Shown piece by piece: positions 1 to 13,084 of a stretch of 64,000 nucleotides of DNA. A program made the position numbers and the translations under genes. The number at the start of each line of letters is the position of its first letter. Position 1 is the first letter of the stretch. Origin of the DNA: Tenrec ecaudatus (Eukaryota > Chordata > Mammalia > Afrosoricida > Tenrecidae); the NCBI RefSeq assembly GCF_050624435.1, contig NC_134535.1:75760494-75824493 (forward strand). Direction: 5' to 3'. The notes under the pieces were generated by a model. It ran no database searches and was not told where the DNA came from. It saw only the letters and a program-made list of their open reading frames with translations.

Positions 1-269
1 GCTTGCCTAGTTCTCCCTCCGGCCTCTAAGTGAGCCCTCAATGAAATGCTTCCCAAAGTCTCACGCTCAGCATCCCTCTGGAGCCCATCCCTGCTCCAGG
101 CTGAGCGGGTGACTCTGCACCTGCTGCATAGGTGGCATGGCGAGCCTTCCTTTTGCCATCCGCCTAGAAGTGACTTTCACCGCCTCCTTTTTCCTTGATC
201 TCAACCTTTCTTAACCTTTCCCCCCTCTTGTTTTTGTGCAGAACACATTTCTAAGAAAGGGATAAACTC

Positions 270-452
270 CAAACCAAACCCATTGCCTTCGAGGCAAATT
301 CAACTCTCAGTGGCCCTTTAGGACAGAGTAGAACTGCTTCCTAAGATTCCTAAGGTTGGAAATCTGCATGGGAGCAGACAGCCAATCTGCCTTTTGCAAA
401 GCTGCTAGTCGATTTGAACTGCTGACTTTTCCATCAGACGACCAGTGCAGAC
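270..452 (-). mobile_element. AfroSINE
   Basis: ACCAAACCCATTGCCTTCGA, GGACAGAGTAGAACTGC, GATTTGAACTGCTGACTTTT. Reversed, diverged. Confidence 0.75.
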
Positions 453-559
453 TCCAGAAAGTCACCTGGCCTGTGAGAAAGGGTATGTAGGAGAACTTGC
501 ATTTCTGAAGAAGTCTTTTATTCTGCATTGACATTTGATCTGTAGTTTAGACATGAAAT

Positions 560-1119
560 TCTAGGTTAAAAATAAATTTCCTCAGAAATGTGTAAACTTG
601 CTTCTTTATGTTTTCGCTTTAATATGGCATTGAAAAACAAATGCTATCTGATGTCTAGTCCTTTACACATCACTTGTGCCTTCTTTGTTAAAGCTTTTGG
701 GATCCCCAGTTTAACTCAATGTTTCAAAAGTTCTTGATGATGTACATTCGTATACATTTTATTTATTTTTCTAGGTGTTTGGCATGCCCGTTTAATTTAG
801 ATACCAACCTCTGCCTGTCTGTACGATTGACTCCACAGTTCTTTTCTTTCCATTTGCTGGTCTCCTTTTTTTAGGTATTGAATATTTTGTGTTTATACCT
901 CAGTGTTTAAATCTTTCCACCTCTACTGAAGTTGTTTTTACCTTTTTGTTCTATTTTCTTTCTTTTTCTTTTTTCTGAGACTAGTGATGTGAAGAAGTCC
1001 CAGGCAATATTCTGCTCTGAGGAGGGCGGGGAAGGCACTGTTTCTCCATGCTTCACAACACAGCCTCAAAGCCCTTTACCGAAGAGCTGGGCTAATTCAT
1101 AAAGATTACATCACCAGCC
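560..1119. other. Unassigned intergenic sequence
   Basis: T-rich, with no gene or repeat recognised. Confidence 0.3.
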
Positions 1120-1328
1120 TAGCCCAAACCAAATTCACGGGCATCGAGTCAGTTCTGACTCATAGCGACCCTAGAGGACAGGGAAGAACTGCCCCCTGTG
1201 AGTTTCCAAGGCCAAAACTCTACAGGAGTAAAAAGCCTCATCTTTTTCTGTGGAGTGCTGGTGGTTTCAAACTGCTGACCTGGAAGCTGGCAGCCCAACC
1301 CGTAACCACTATGCTACCAGGGCTAGTG
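1120..1328 (-). mobile_element. AfroSINE, near full length
   Basis: GCATCGAGTCAGTTCTGACT, CATAGCGACCCTAGAGGACA, GGTTTCAAACTGCTGACC, then reversed head ACCACTATGCTACCAGGGCT. Confidence 0.9.
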
Positions 1329-1731
1329 GAGATGGTTATAAGTACTTTGAGGGAAATAAAAAGGGTGATCTTTCTGAGAGTGTCCTGGGAAAGTGTCTCT
1401 GTAGGAAGATACCTCCTTGTACTTGAGCTAAGAGTGAGGGGTCAGGAAGGGGCTGGTTTATGAAAAGACAAAATGGAGTTGCAGAGAGTCTTCCCAGGAC
1501 TCCCCTCTCCTCAGGTCATCTCCTCATAGATGTCACCTTCCCAACTTGGCCACCTCCGTCCTACCCAGGGACATCGATTTGTTCCCCCTCTGCAGGCAGG
1601 GCTGGTTTCAGAGGATGGTCCTGAGAGAATGGACTGTCTCCATCTTTGCACGGTGAACCTTCCCAGTCAACCTCATCTAAGAGCTCCACCCGATATCATT
1701 GCCTTAATTACTAAACCTGAAAGCCACCCCG

Positions 1732-1733
<2 letters not shown>

Positions 1734-1814
<81 letters not shown>

Positions 1815-1845
1815 AGGGAGGGAGGGAGAGAGGGAGGGAGAGAAG
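1734..1845. repeat. (GA)n/(GGGA)n microsatellite
   Basis: About 37 GA units passing into GGGA units. The frame across it (1530-1934) is an artefact. Confidence 0.95.
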
Positions 1846-1989
1846 GGGCACTATCTCTATTTTCTTTCTTTGTTCCATTTTCTTGGCCAGTTTCTCACCT
1901 TCATTCCCAACTTTTTTTCCCTAACTTTTCTTAGTGAACATTTTTTTTTCTGTTCATATGTTGCTTTTAAAAATTTCTTTTCTCTTTTA

Positions 1990-4395
1990 TTTTTAAAGTC
2001 ATTTTATTAGGGGCTCTTACAATTCTTATCACAATTCATACATCCATCCATTGTCTCAAGCACATTTGTACATTTGTTGCCATCATAATTTTCAGAACAC
2101 TTGCTTTCTACTTGAGCCCTTAATATCAGCTCCTCGCTTTTCCCTCTCCCGCCCCTCTCCCCCTGCCTCATGAACCCTTAATAATTTATAAATTATTATT
2201 ATTTTGTCATATCTTATCCGACATCTCCCTTCACCCACTTTTCTGTTGTCCATCCCCCAGGGAGGAGGTTATATGTAGATCTTTGAAATCTGTTCCGCCT
2301 TTCTATCCCATCTTCCCTCCAGGCTCCAGGTATAGCCACTCTCACCACTGGTCCTGGATCATCTGTCCTGGATTCCCTGTGTTTCCTGTTCCTATCTGTA
2401 CCAGTGTACATCCTCTGGTCTAGCCATATTTGTAAGGTAGAATTGGGATCATGATAGTGGGGGGAGGAAGCGTGAAACAAGTAGGGAAAGTTGTATGTTT
2501 CATCATTGCTATCCTGCACCCTGACTGGCTCCTCTCCTCCCCGCAATTCTTATGTGAGGGGATGTCCAGTTGCCTACAGATGGGCTTTGGTTCTCCACTC
2601 TGCACTCACCCTCATTTACAATGATGTAATTTTTTTGTTCTTGAATGCCTGATTCCTGATCCTTTCGACACCTCATGGTCACACAGGCTGGTGTGCTTCT
2701 TCCATGTGGGCTTTGTTGCTTCTGAGCTAAATGGCCGCTTGTTTATCTTCAAGCCTTTAAGACCCCAGACACTATATCTTTTGATAGCCAGATACCATCA
2801 GCTTTCTTCACCACATTTGCTTATCCACACGTTTGTCTTTAGTGATCATATCAGGAAGGTGGGCACCTACTGATATGACTTTTTGTTCTTTGATGTCTGA
2901 TACCTGGTCCCTTCTACACCTCTTGGTCACACAGGGTGGTATGCTTCTTCCATGTGGGCTGTGATGCTTCTGAGCTAGATGGCTTCTTGTTTACCTGCAA
3001 GCCTTTACTACCCTAGATGCTATATCTTTTGATAGTCGGGCTCCATCAGCTTTATTCACCACATTTACTTATGCACACATTTGTCTTCAGCGATTGTGCT
3101 GGGAAGGTGTGCATCATGGAATGCCAATGTAATAGAACAAAGTGTTCTTACATAGAGTAAGTACTTGAGTGGAAGTCCAATGTCCATCTGCTGCCTTAAT
3201 ACTAAACCTATAAATATATGCACATAGATCTATTTCCCTGCTATCCTATATAAATATATTTACATATGTACATGCCTGTATTTAAGCCTCTATAAATACC
3301 CTTTTTCTCCTAGTTCTTTCCTCTATTTCCTTTTACTTCCTCTTGTCCCACTATCATGCTTAGCCTTCATTTGGGTTTCAGTAATTTCTTTCGGTTACAT
3401 TGCCCTTGCTGAATCCCTACCAGGCCTCTCACACTCTCATTGCCACTAATTTCGGATCACTTATTGCTCCCCTGTCCCTGGGTTGGTCAACCCCACCTCC
3501 TTACCTCCACCTTCCCCTCTCCTATGTCCCCCGGAACCATCGGTTCCGTTGTTTTCTCCTCCAGACTGTTCATCCAGCCTGTCTTATCGAGATAGAGCTG
3601 CAGAGATAATAATATGCACCAAAAAACAAGGCATAGGAAGACAAAGCAACAAAAGAGAACACAACCATGACAACAAAGAAGAAAACCAATGACCCAGAAA
3701 AGAATAAATTAATTTTAGAAAAAGAAAAAATTTAAATTATTAAAAAGAAAGAAAAACCTGTAAATAGATCAAGGTCTGATTTTTGACACCTAGGCGTGTC
3801 CTCCAGTCAAGTCCGGTGGGGTGCCACGTTCTGGCCCCTGAGTCCATCCTTTACACTCCCTCGGGAGCTCCCTGCTCTGCTCCCCCCGTTGCTCTGTCTC
3901 ATGCCTTCAGTGTTTTGCCTCAGTGTCGCAGGGTCAGTCTGGGTCAATCCTGACACGGAGTCTCCAGTTTTGTCCCCTCTAGGGCCATGGGTCAGCGAGG
4001 GACGGCGTGTCTCACTCATAGTGGGATCAGCCATATGGTCCACTCTGTGCATTGGCTGTTCAGAGTGAGGATATCGTCCTCCAGGCCTGGTGGACCAGGA
4101 TGTGCTCCACTCTCTCTTCCTCCCCTTCATCTGCTCCCGTGTGCTCTGATCAGACATGTCCCTCTCCCCTAGCTGCAGCTTCAGTGCCGTCCTCTCAGGT
4201 AAATTCTTCTCAGGGAGGGGTAGTTGTCCACGTAGCTGGTATGGGGGCTGAGCTCTCAGGCTCCTCCACTGACTCCCCCTCCATGCTGGCATGCTGTATT
4301 TGCATCCGGGAACACTGGATTTTGGTCCCTCTTTCCCTGTGGAGACACAAACAATACCCTCCCCTTTCCTCCCCCACCTCCTTTTTCTTACTGTA
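1990..4395 (-). mobile_element. 5'-truncated L1, 3' UTR and flanking part
   Basis: Reversed. It runs from TTTATTAGGGGCTCTTACAA (3' end) to sequence matching the region just after ORF2 in L1 copy 2 (CCCTCTTTCCCTGTGGAGA vs 24540-24560). About 2.4 kb. Confidence 0.9.
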
Positions 4396-4401
4396 CATTT
4401 T

Positions 4402-4590
4402 TTTTTATTAATAAATCTTTTTATTGGGGCTCATACAACTCTTATCACAATCCATACATACATCAATAGAGCAAAGCACCCTTATACATTTGTTGCACAC
4501 GTTATTCTCAAAATTCGCCTTTCACTTGGGTTCCTGGAATCAGCTTGGTTTTCTTTTTTTTCTCCCCTCCCCCTCCCTCCTGAACATTTT
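4402..4590 (-). mobile_element. Short 5'-truncated L1
   Basis: Reversed L1 3' end (TTTTTATTGGGGCTCATACA...) of about 190 bp, directly next to the longer L1 at 1990-4395. It shares TTCGCC-type variants with the L1 at 31594-32876, so the two may be one subfamily. Confidence 0.85.
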
Positions 4591-4774
4591 TATTTTGGCT
4601 ATTTACTTCTGGTTTTCATGACCTCTTCCTTATTCCTTGATTTCTTAAAATTACACCCTGTTCTTGTGTCATGGTGTTGATGTTTTCTCTTATCTCACTG
4701 AAGATACTAATTATATATTGATGTTCTTGTATCGTTTGTTGTTGGTTGGTTATAATCTCTACTGCCTTCAAGTC

Positions 4775-4845
<71 letters not shown>

Positions 4846-5504
4846 TCTGCGTTTTCCATGCTGGAAAATTTTCTCACATGTCTTGTGAATGGTGACTGTC
4901 CATTCATATGTGAGGCTGCGGGACTCAAAAAGTTGGCCAGCAGCTCTGTGTGTCCGAGACATGTTGGTGGACAAACTTGACTGTGCGGTGAGCGGGCGGT
5001 GAGCTGGCTTTATCGTGAAGCCACCCAGACATCAGCATCTCTGTTTTCTGTGGAGTTAGTCGGTGACTCTAAGGATGGGTTCTCTGCATCCTGGAAACTG
5101 AGAGGTAAAAGGGGTCCCATTTCTGGGGACGGTGACTTTTAGTAAACTGACTTTCAGACTGGTTCTTTGTCTATGTTCTATTTATCTGGAGAAAAAACAT
5201 CACACTTCCTGCTGGAAAGGTACCTGGAGAAGGAGGCACACTCGAGGGAGGATCTTATTCACACCGTCAGACAGTTTTCCTGGTTTTAGTCTGATCTCGC
5301 TGGGCCTTTAGGCTTCAGCTTCCTTCAGGCTGTGAGGTAAGCTACCATGCTGCTTCTTGGCTTCTTTCTTCAAGAGACATTTTGATATTTCCCATCCACT
5401 GTCAACTCACCTCCTGCCCTCTTTATTTCTTTTCTAGAAGGAAGAATTTGAGAGGAAAGAATGGACATAAATCCTTGTGCTCTGTTTACATGTTTCAAAA
5501 TTTT
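4591..5504. other. Unassigned sequence with a GA repeat
   Basis: No gene. The GA tract at 4778-4842 gives artefact frames of alternating Arg/Glu or Ser/Leu. Confidence 0.4.
4778..4842. repeat. (GA)n microsatellite
   Basis: About 32 uninterrupted GA units. Confidence 0.95.
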
Positions 5505-7485
5505 TTAAATTTTAAATTATTTTATTGGGGCTCGAACAACTCTTATCACAATCCATACATCCATCCATGTGTCAAGCACACTTGTACATTTGTTGCCCTC
5601 ATCATTCTCAAAACAATTGCTTTCTACCTAAGCCCTTGGTATCAGCTCCTCATTTCCCCCTCCCTCCTCAGTCTCCCCTCCCTCATGAATACTTGATAAT
5701 TAAAAATTATTATTATTGTGTCATATCTTACACTGTCCGACGTCTCCCTTCACTCACTTTTCTGTTGTCCATCCTCCAGGGAGGAGGTTACATGCAGATC
5801 CTTGCAATCGGTTCCTCCTTTCCACCCCACCCTCCCTCCACCCTCCTAGTATCGCCACTCTAACCACTGGTCCTGAAGGGATCATCCATCCTGGATTCCC
5901 TGTGTTTCCAGTTGCTATCTGTACCAGTGTACATCCTCTGGTCTAGTCATATTTGTAAGTTAGAATTGGGATCATGATGGTGAATGGGTGGGGGAAAGCA
6001 TTCAAGGACTAGATGAAAGTTGTGGGTTTCAGCATCGTTGTTACACTGCACCCTGCCTGGCTTATCTCCTCCCCATGACCCTTCTGTAAGGGGATGTCCA
6101 GTTGCCTACAGATGGGCTTCGGGTCTCCACTCTGCACTCCCCATCAATCACAATGATATGAGTTTTTGTTCTTTGATGCCTGATACCTGATTCCTTAGAC
6201 ACCTTGTGATCACACAGGCTGGTGTGCTTCTTTCATGTGGGCTTTGTTGCTTCTGAGCTAGATGACTGTTTGTTTACCTTCAAACTTTTAAGACCCCAGA
6301 CACTATATCTTTTGATAGGTGGGCACCATCAGCTTTCTTCACTGCATTTGCTCATGCATGCATTTTGTCTTCAGCAATCGTGTCAGGAAGGTGAGCATCT
6401 CAGAATGCCGGATTATTAGAACAGTGTTCTTGTGTTGAGGGAGTACTTGAGTAGAGTCCCAATGTCTATCTGCTTCCTTAATATTAAACCTATAAGTATA
6501 TGTACATAGATCTATTTCCACATCTTCATGGATAAATATAATTACCTGTGTACATGCCTGCATTTAGACCTCTATAAATGCCCTTTGCCTCGTAGTTCTT
6601 TCCTCTGTTTCCTTTAACTGTCTTGTCTCACTATCGTGTTCAGCCTTCATTCGGGTTTCAGTAATTCCTCTCAGATACATTGCCCTTGATTAAGCCCTAC
6701 GAGGTCTCTTACACCCTCTTCGCCACAGATTTAGGTTCACTTGTTTTTCCTTTGTCTCTGGGTTTGTTAACACCATTTCCTTTCCCCACATCCCTCTCTC
6801 CCATGTCCCTGTAGAACTGTCTTTCCTGTTGTTTTCTCCTCCAGATTGTTCATCCAGCCTTTCTTATTTAGACAGACCTGCGGAGATAATAACATGCACA
6901 AAAACAAGACAGAACAAAACCAAGCAACAAAAGAAAACACAACAACAAGCCCATGACAAACAAAACACAAACAAACAGAACAACAAGAAAGAAAAGCTTG
7001 TAGTTAGTTCAAGGATTGTTTCTTGGCCTTTTAGGAGTATTTTCCGATCAAGTCTGATATGGCACCAAACCCTAGCCCCAAAGTCTATTTTTGATAATCC
7101 CTGGGGACTTCGTTGCTCTGTTCCCCTACTGTTCTGTTCCACGCCCTTAGTGTTTTGCCTCGGTGTGGTGGGATCAGATTGGACACAATTCCCACACTGT
7201 GTCTGCAGTGTTTTCCCTTGTAGGACTATGGGTCAGTGAGGGATGTCCCATGTCATAGTGGGACTGGCCATATATCTCTGTGGATTGGCCGCTCTGAGTG
7301 GGAATATCGTCCTCAAGGATGTGCTCCACTCTCTCTTCCTCACCCTTCATTTGCTCCCGTGTGTTCTGATCATACATATCCCTCTCCCAGAGCTGTAGCT
7401 TAAGTGCTGTCCTCTGGAGTAAATTCTTCGGAGGCGGGAGAGTGGGGGGCGGTTGTCCACGCAGTTGGGATTGGGGCTGGCCCCT
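5505..7485 (-). mobile_element. 5'-truncated L1, nearly complete 3' UTR
   Basis: Reversed: 3' end at TTTATTGGGGCTCGAACAAC, running almost 2 kb to GGTTGTCCACGCAGTTGGGA. It shows how long the 3' UTR of this L1 family is. Confidence 0.9.
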
Positions 7486-8404
7486 CCATTTATTTGGATT
7501 TTTTGGTTAACATTTCAAACTAATCCCCCCCCCCCGCCCCGCTTATGAATGTTAAATGTCTATGTGATCATAATGGCTTCAGGTTTTATTTCATGTCAAG
7601 AAGCACCTTTTACAAATACTTTTAAGGTTTTTGTTTGTTTGCTTTGGTCCTGGAATTTATCTGAGTTCATTTAGTGAGGCGGATGGCCTCTGGATGGTGC
7701 AGTCTGTTAAGCTTGCTTGCCTACAGCAGGCCAGCGAATTATTTCATATGGCTTTTCTACCCATTGTCTCTATAACTCCTACCAAATGACCTTTTATTTT
7801 GGGTCTGGGTGGCAGAAGGTGGAAGAAGATACTGGAAGGATTATTTGCTATTTGCGAATGGTTAAGAAGACTCTTTGTGATTGTCGTTCTGCTGGGTATG
7901 ACACAGGAGTGGAGATCTCATTGCCAACAGGAGCCAGGAGTGGAGCACATCCCCTGCACCCTGAGGTCCCTGTGAAGTGATCCTCCTTGATCCAGAAGAC
8001 AGCTTTGACATCTCTGGAGTGACAGAAGAGCAGCAGCAGCAGCACCAGGAGCTAGAGTGGTGGAATTCCCAACCCAGAGAGCAAATGAAACCGAGTGCTT
8101 TGGGGCAGGAGGCTGGCTTGTGGAGTGGGGTGTGCGCATCTGAGCACTTAATTCAGGGGGCTGGGTCTGTTGAGCTGCAGAGCTGGAGCTGAGCGCCCTA
8201 CAGTTGGCTCTCAGGGGTGGCATGCCCTTGGGGTATTTATTAGAAACCCTGAAAGAATTTTATAGCATGTCTTCACCGAACAACTCTGTCCTGAGCATTT
8301 CTACCTGAGTTACATATACTCTGTTAACTTCCACAATAAGTCTTATCATCACGAGCGTTGCCTGTGAGTTCTGCGTGGCCACTGCAATGATGGTAGAACC
8401 TAGA
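7486..8404. other. Unassigned sequence
   Basis: About 0.9 kb with no supported gene. Frames at 7717-7980 and 7977-8192 are short and without homology. A (CAG)n stretch at 8032-8044 explains the Gln-rich frame. Confidence 0.3.
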
Positions 8405-8582
8405 TGAAAGTGCTGTGGGAGACAGAGTCACAACTAGCCCAAAGGTTCAAGCTTCAAACCCACCAAAGCACCCAGGAAGACAGGCCTGCTAATGCACTTT
8501 CAAAAGGTTACATCCCTGGAAACCCCATTGAATGGTTCTATCTGCATACATGGGATTGACCTGATAGCAACGAACAACAAAG
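8405..8582 (+). mobile_element. Diverged AfroSINE
   Basis: TTCAAACCCACC and CATGGGATTGACCTGATAGC fit the + strand order of the SINE; weak elsewhere. Confidence 0.4.
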
Positions 8583-8924
8583 TGGGCTTGAGAGCAGGCT
8601 TTTCCCTTTTACTGATTAATCAGTTCTCCTAACTCTGCTCATTGAAAAATGGACTTCTCCTCGCTCACTTGAAACACCTTATTATGTACTAACTTCTTAA
8701 GCATATTCTGATTCCTTGATTAGTGAATCATACTCGTTAAAAGTTGAGGACGGACATTTGTTTTTGCTCCTAGGTACTATCCTAGTAATTTTTTTATTCT
8801 GAGATATCTTAAAAACAAACTTCATTTTTTAGGGGACCATTAGGCTTATGGAAAAATGATACAGGAAATATATAAACCCTTGATTGTTTGGGTGCAAGTG
8901 CACAGGACCTTTTCTGTCACTTAC

Positions 8925-9117
8925 TGGGAGTCATCGAGTCGATTCTAACACACAGTGCCCAGTAGCACAGGGTAGCACTGCCTTTGTGGGTTCTTTAGAC
9001 TGTAACTTGTTGTAGGATTAGAAAGCCTTGTCTTTCTCCAGAAGAGTGCCTGGTGGTTTTGAACTGCTGACCTAGTGACTAGCAGCCTAAAATGTAACCC
9101 ATCCACCGGGACGCCTC
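8925..9117 (-). mobile_element. AfroSINE
   Basis: GTCATCGAGTCGATTCTAAC, CACAGGGTAGCACTGCC, GGTTTTGAACTGCTGACC, reversed head CATCCACCGGGACGCC. Confidence 0.82.
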
Positions 9118-9159
9118 ACAGGAGCATTTGTAGCAAGTTAATTTTGTTATTATTATTAT

Positions 9160-10630
9160 TATTAATTTAAGGAGCTTTCAAGCTATAAAAAGGAATGGAG
9201 AGAACAAAGGCATGAGCGAGCAAACCAAACACATATGTCTGATAATCTTGGAACCTGAGTTTCAAAGGAAAAGATAGAGATATGGATGTAGAACTGGCAA
9301 TGTGGGGAAGCTGTGCAAAAATGGCTAGAAAAGAATCAGATGGGTGAATTGCCAGCAAACCTGATGTAATGCCGCCATATTGAACTCTTGCAAGCAGCCT
9401 TCCAGACAGCAGTCACACAAATGCACACTGGTGGCTGGAAATGAGAAACACCGAAGACAACATCTTCATCCACACAGCCCAGCCATTATCAGGGACCACT
9501 ATCACTCCTATATCCCCTAATCATCAATCACAGCAAATACCAACCAAATTAACCCTCCATTGTGCTACACAAAGAGTTAAGACCTGAACCCACACTCACA
9601 TTCTCCATCACACCCACCAGAAAATATGAGTGATGAGTGCCTAAGAACACACTGACATATAATCATGAATTAAACACAAATACAACACCACAATGTCTTG
9701 GAGACAATAGATAATTTCACTTCACATATAAAAACAAGACAGATTGGCTTACACAAGTAATCAGAGGACAGAACCAGAAGATCTTTCTCAGGAAGAAAAT
9801 GTATTGGGACCACTTGACAGGAATCCAAACTCCTTTGGCAGCTTGAGAGGAAGATCTACAAAAGCAGGGAAAGCAGACAAACTAAAAAAAATACAAAACT
9901 TAGAAGAATTCAGGAAAACACTACAATAACAAATTGACATCATAGATGAAAATTTAAACTATACAAAAAGAAGATAAATAATAATATTTTAGAAATAAGA
10001 AATACACTGGGAAAGCTACAGAGTAGAATTAAATCAATGGAAAGCTGAATTAGTGACCTTGAAGACAAATTTCTCAATGCAAATCTGCTGGAGTAACAAT
10101 CAGATCAGAAAGAAAAAAATAAAGAAGAAAGTACTAGAATTGACACCATCAAAAGGAGTCCTTTTTGTGGAATCAGAATTCCAGAAAAAGAAGAGACTCA
10201 AAAACAAACACAGAGAAAATTGTGGAAGCGTTGTTGAAAGAAAACTCTGAGTTCATGAAAAGATACTCATGGAAGAAGTTGAACAAATCCCACACAGAAT
10301 ATACGCCAAGAAAAGCACCAAGATGAACCATAATCAAGACAAAAAAGAGCAATAAGACTATGCTGACTTTTCAAACACTATACAAATAAGAAGGCAATGG
10401 GATGGGATATATAAACCTGAAAGAAAAAAATTTCCAACCAAGAATCCCATGTCCAAAAAACTTGTTCCACAAATATAACAGTGAAATTGGGATGCTTTCA
10501 GATAAAAATTAGATCAGCATTGCAAGAAATACTAAAGAGAATTTGTTGCACAGACAACAACTCAAAATTAACATACGCAATGCCATTCAGAAGTCAACTC
10601 AGGTATAGATGCACCCAAAATAAAGCCAAA
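9160..10630 (+). mobile_element. Diverged L1/HAL1-like sequence
   Basis: A-rich strand with broken frames resembling an L1-type ORF1 (LREREKQ-like composition, IPHRIYAKKSTKMNHNQ at about 10300). Family uncertain; no intact frame. Confidence 0.4.
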
Positions 10631-10690
10631 CTAAAAAAAACAAGCTTACTGCCATTGAATCGATTCCAACTCATAGCAAACCTATAGCAG
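10630..10690 (-). mobile_element. AfroSINE fragment
   Basis: CTGCCATTGAATCGATTCCA then ACTCATAGCAAACCTATAGC: the reversed 3' part only. Confidence 0.6.
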
Positions 10691-11160
10691 TCAGGCAGAA
10701 GGGGGAGTTGGCAGGGTAGGCTAGTGAAAAGATACCCAGAGCTTGTGAAAACACTTCAAGGACACTGTGAGAGGCCAGACCTCTCCCTCCCCTTCGGTGG
10801 CCTTCTAGTCCAAGTGCAAAAGGCTGACCATTACAGACAACTTTAAACATTGTTTCTTAGCCCGGGATCTGCAGACAACAAAGTTGCAGTGGAAAATTCC
10901 CCAGCTACTCCCTCCCCTAGACCGGAGATATAAAGCACCTCACCTCCCTTCCAGATGGCACGTGGGATGTGGAGGGTCCCCAGCTGGGTACCTGAGAACC
11001 TCTCCCCGGAGCTCAGGACACTCCCTTCCCTTTCACTGTACTCCCTCCCTCCTGGGCAGCGTGACTTCTCTGGCCCGAATTTAGGGACCTATGGACCTCA
11101 GCCAGGAGCTCTGAAACAAATCTTTGAAACTGTTTTCTGCCTTTGACTTCTTTCTTTCTT
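10690..11160 (+). repeat. Possible solo LTR, family unknown
   Basis: C-rich LTR-like layout with GATATAAAGC (10926-10935), then CCCAGCTGGG, GAGCTCAGG and GGACCTATGGACCTCAGCCA. No ends or target duplication were fixed. Could also be part of an L1 5' UTR. Confidence 0.3.
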
Positions 11161-11194
11161 TCCATCCCCAAATCTACCTTACAATAGTGATTCT

Positions 11195-11345
11195 ATAAAA
11201 CAGAACTGCCTCTGTGGGTTTCCAAGGCACAGATTTTTACAGGAGCATAATATCATTTCTTTCTCCCATGGAATGACTGATGGGTTTGAATTGCTGACTT
11301 CTTAGCTAGCAGTCCAGCATGTCATCCATTACATCACTAGGGATG
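11195..11345 (-). mobile_element. AfroSINE
   Basis: AACAGAACTGCCTCTGTGGG, TTTCTTTCTCCCATGGAATG, GTTTGAATTGCTGACTTC. Reversed, head partly degraded. Confidence 0.8.
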
Positions 11346-13084
11346 TGTTAAAATACACTTACAAGACTGAAAACAGGGAACTGGTGATGTAACTTTCTAA
11401 TGAAGACTGTTACAAAGTAAAAAGAGGGAATAGTTACAACATTTCCAGCTGGAAAGGAAGTCAAGTAGATTTCAGGAACTAGGGTGAAAGGGAAGGCAAT
11501 ATGTGATAAGAGGAATATTGGCAAAGGATTATGCATGCAAAGGAGGACACTGGAAAGAAGGCAAGAGTTAAAGGTGACATGCACAAATACTATTATATAA
11601 ATAATCTTGAAAATATGCATGGTGATCTGTGAGTAGATGTATGAAAAGACTTGCAGGCTCAGTGAGGAAGAGTAGAAATAGACTCACATAGAGATAGAGG
11701 TTTGAAATTTGCACGTGACTATTTATCAGCAAATACATCCATGAGTGCAGTAGAGCACATGGGGGGGCAAGCGAAGTTATAAAACTTCTTAGATGGACTT
11801 CTGGTAAGATGGCGACTGAGTAACACATACCAGAGGGACTCCGCAGAAATCAGCACAAGACAGTCACTAAGAGGGAAATTCCACACTGCCAGGTCACAGG
11901 AGGAACATCATAAAGATAAGTAGGCACAGATCCACTAGGTGTTGAGAAGCTGTGGGTTTTTGGCTTATCACGGTGGAGGTCAGCTAGGGCTTAACCTTAG
12001 CCCCGCCACTGTCTCAGCCACAGCTGAGATTCTTTGGAGTTGGCCCAAGGGATTTATCTCAACACAGTCACAGTGCTGCTGCCTTGGGGCAGGGTTTAAA
12101 CCCCTCCAGCTCCACAGTCAGAGGTCAAGGCCCAGCTAAATTGTTACCTTTGTTTCCCTCTCTTCTCTCTTTCCCACCAGTCTCAGCTTTGTTTTGTTCC
12201 TTTGTATCTCCCTTTTTCTTTCTACGCCACTGCCAAGTTCTGGGTCGCTCACCTTAGCTTAGGGTATTTATGCCTGCCCTCTACCCAGCTGGGGAGCTCC
12301 ACCCTCTGCATCATAACACAAGGTTGGGGAAATCTCACCCACCTTCCTCCAGGGGAAATTCTGCCTGCTCACGCACCTGTCCTCTGATGCGTCTATACCC
12401 ACCTTCCTCTGGGGTAAATCCTGCTCACCCTTCTCTGGGGGAAATCCCACCTGCCTGCCTGCCCTCTGCAGTGCATAATACGCAGCTGGGGAAATCATGA
12501 CCATCTTCTTCCAGGGTAGTCCCACCTGCATGGCTTGGGGAATTCCTACCACCGTCCTCTGCACTCCCACGTGACTGAGGTAACTTCCTGACACTTTCCA
12601 TAGTGCCTCACATAGCCTAAGGCAGCTTGGTCAATGCTCTCTAGAGCGCCACGCTGCTGCAAGAGCCTCTGCCCAACCCATGCAGCGATATAGTTGACCA
12701 GGGAAATTCTGCCCACCATCCATGATGCTCTACACCAAAGTAGGCACACCGCCTGCTTTCTGTGGAACTCCCGTTGCAGCAGGAACCCCTGCACACCTTC
12801 TACAGTGCCTCAAGCTGCTGTGGACCACACCAACACAGGTTATTGTGATATCACTCAGTGCAGCACCATCCTCATGGGTACACAACCACCCAACCAGTGA
12901 CCCTTGAGAGGACCATCAAACTTGCTCTTCAAATAACAGAATAATGATTGACTAGAGAAAGAGGGATGTCACAGGAGGATAAAGCTGTAGGCCAATACCA
13001 TACTGCAATTAGCTGCAGACAGTTGGAAGAAACATTCCTAAGAGTCTTCTAGAGTGAGCCCAGTGCTCTTTGACTCACTGAAAA

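Noticed and set aside
1530-1934. 134-codon frame with a long Arg/Glu run
   Set aside because: The run is translation of a (GA)n microsatellite; the rest has no homology or splice context.
4664-4974. Frames with long Ser/Leu or Arg/Glu runs
   Set aside because: Both strands of the (GA)n tract at 4778-4842.
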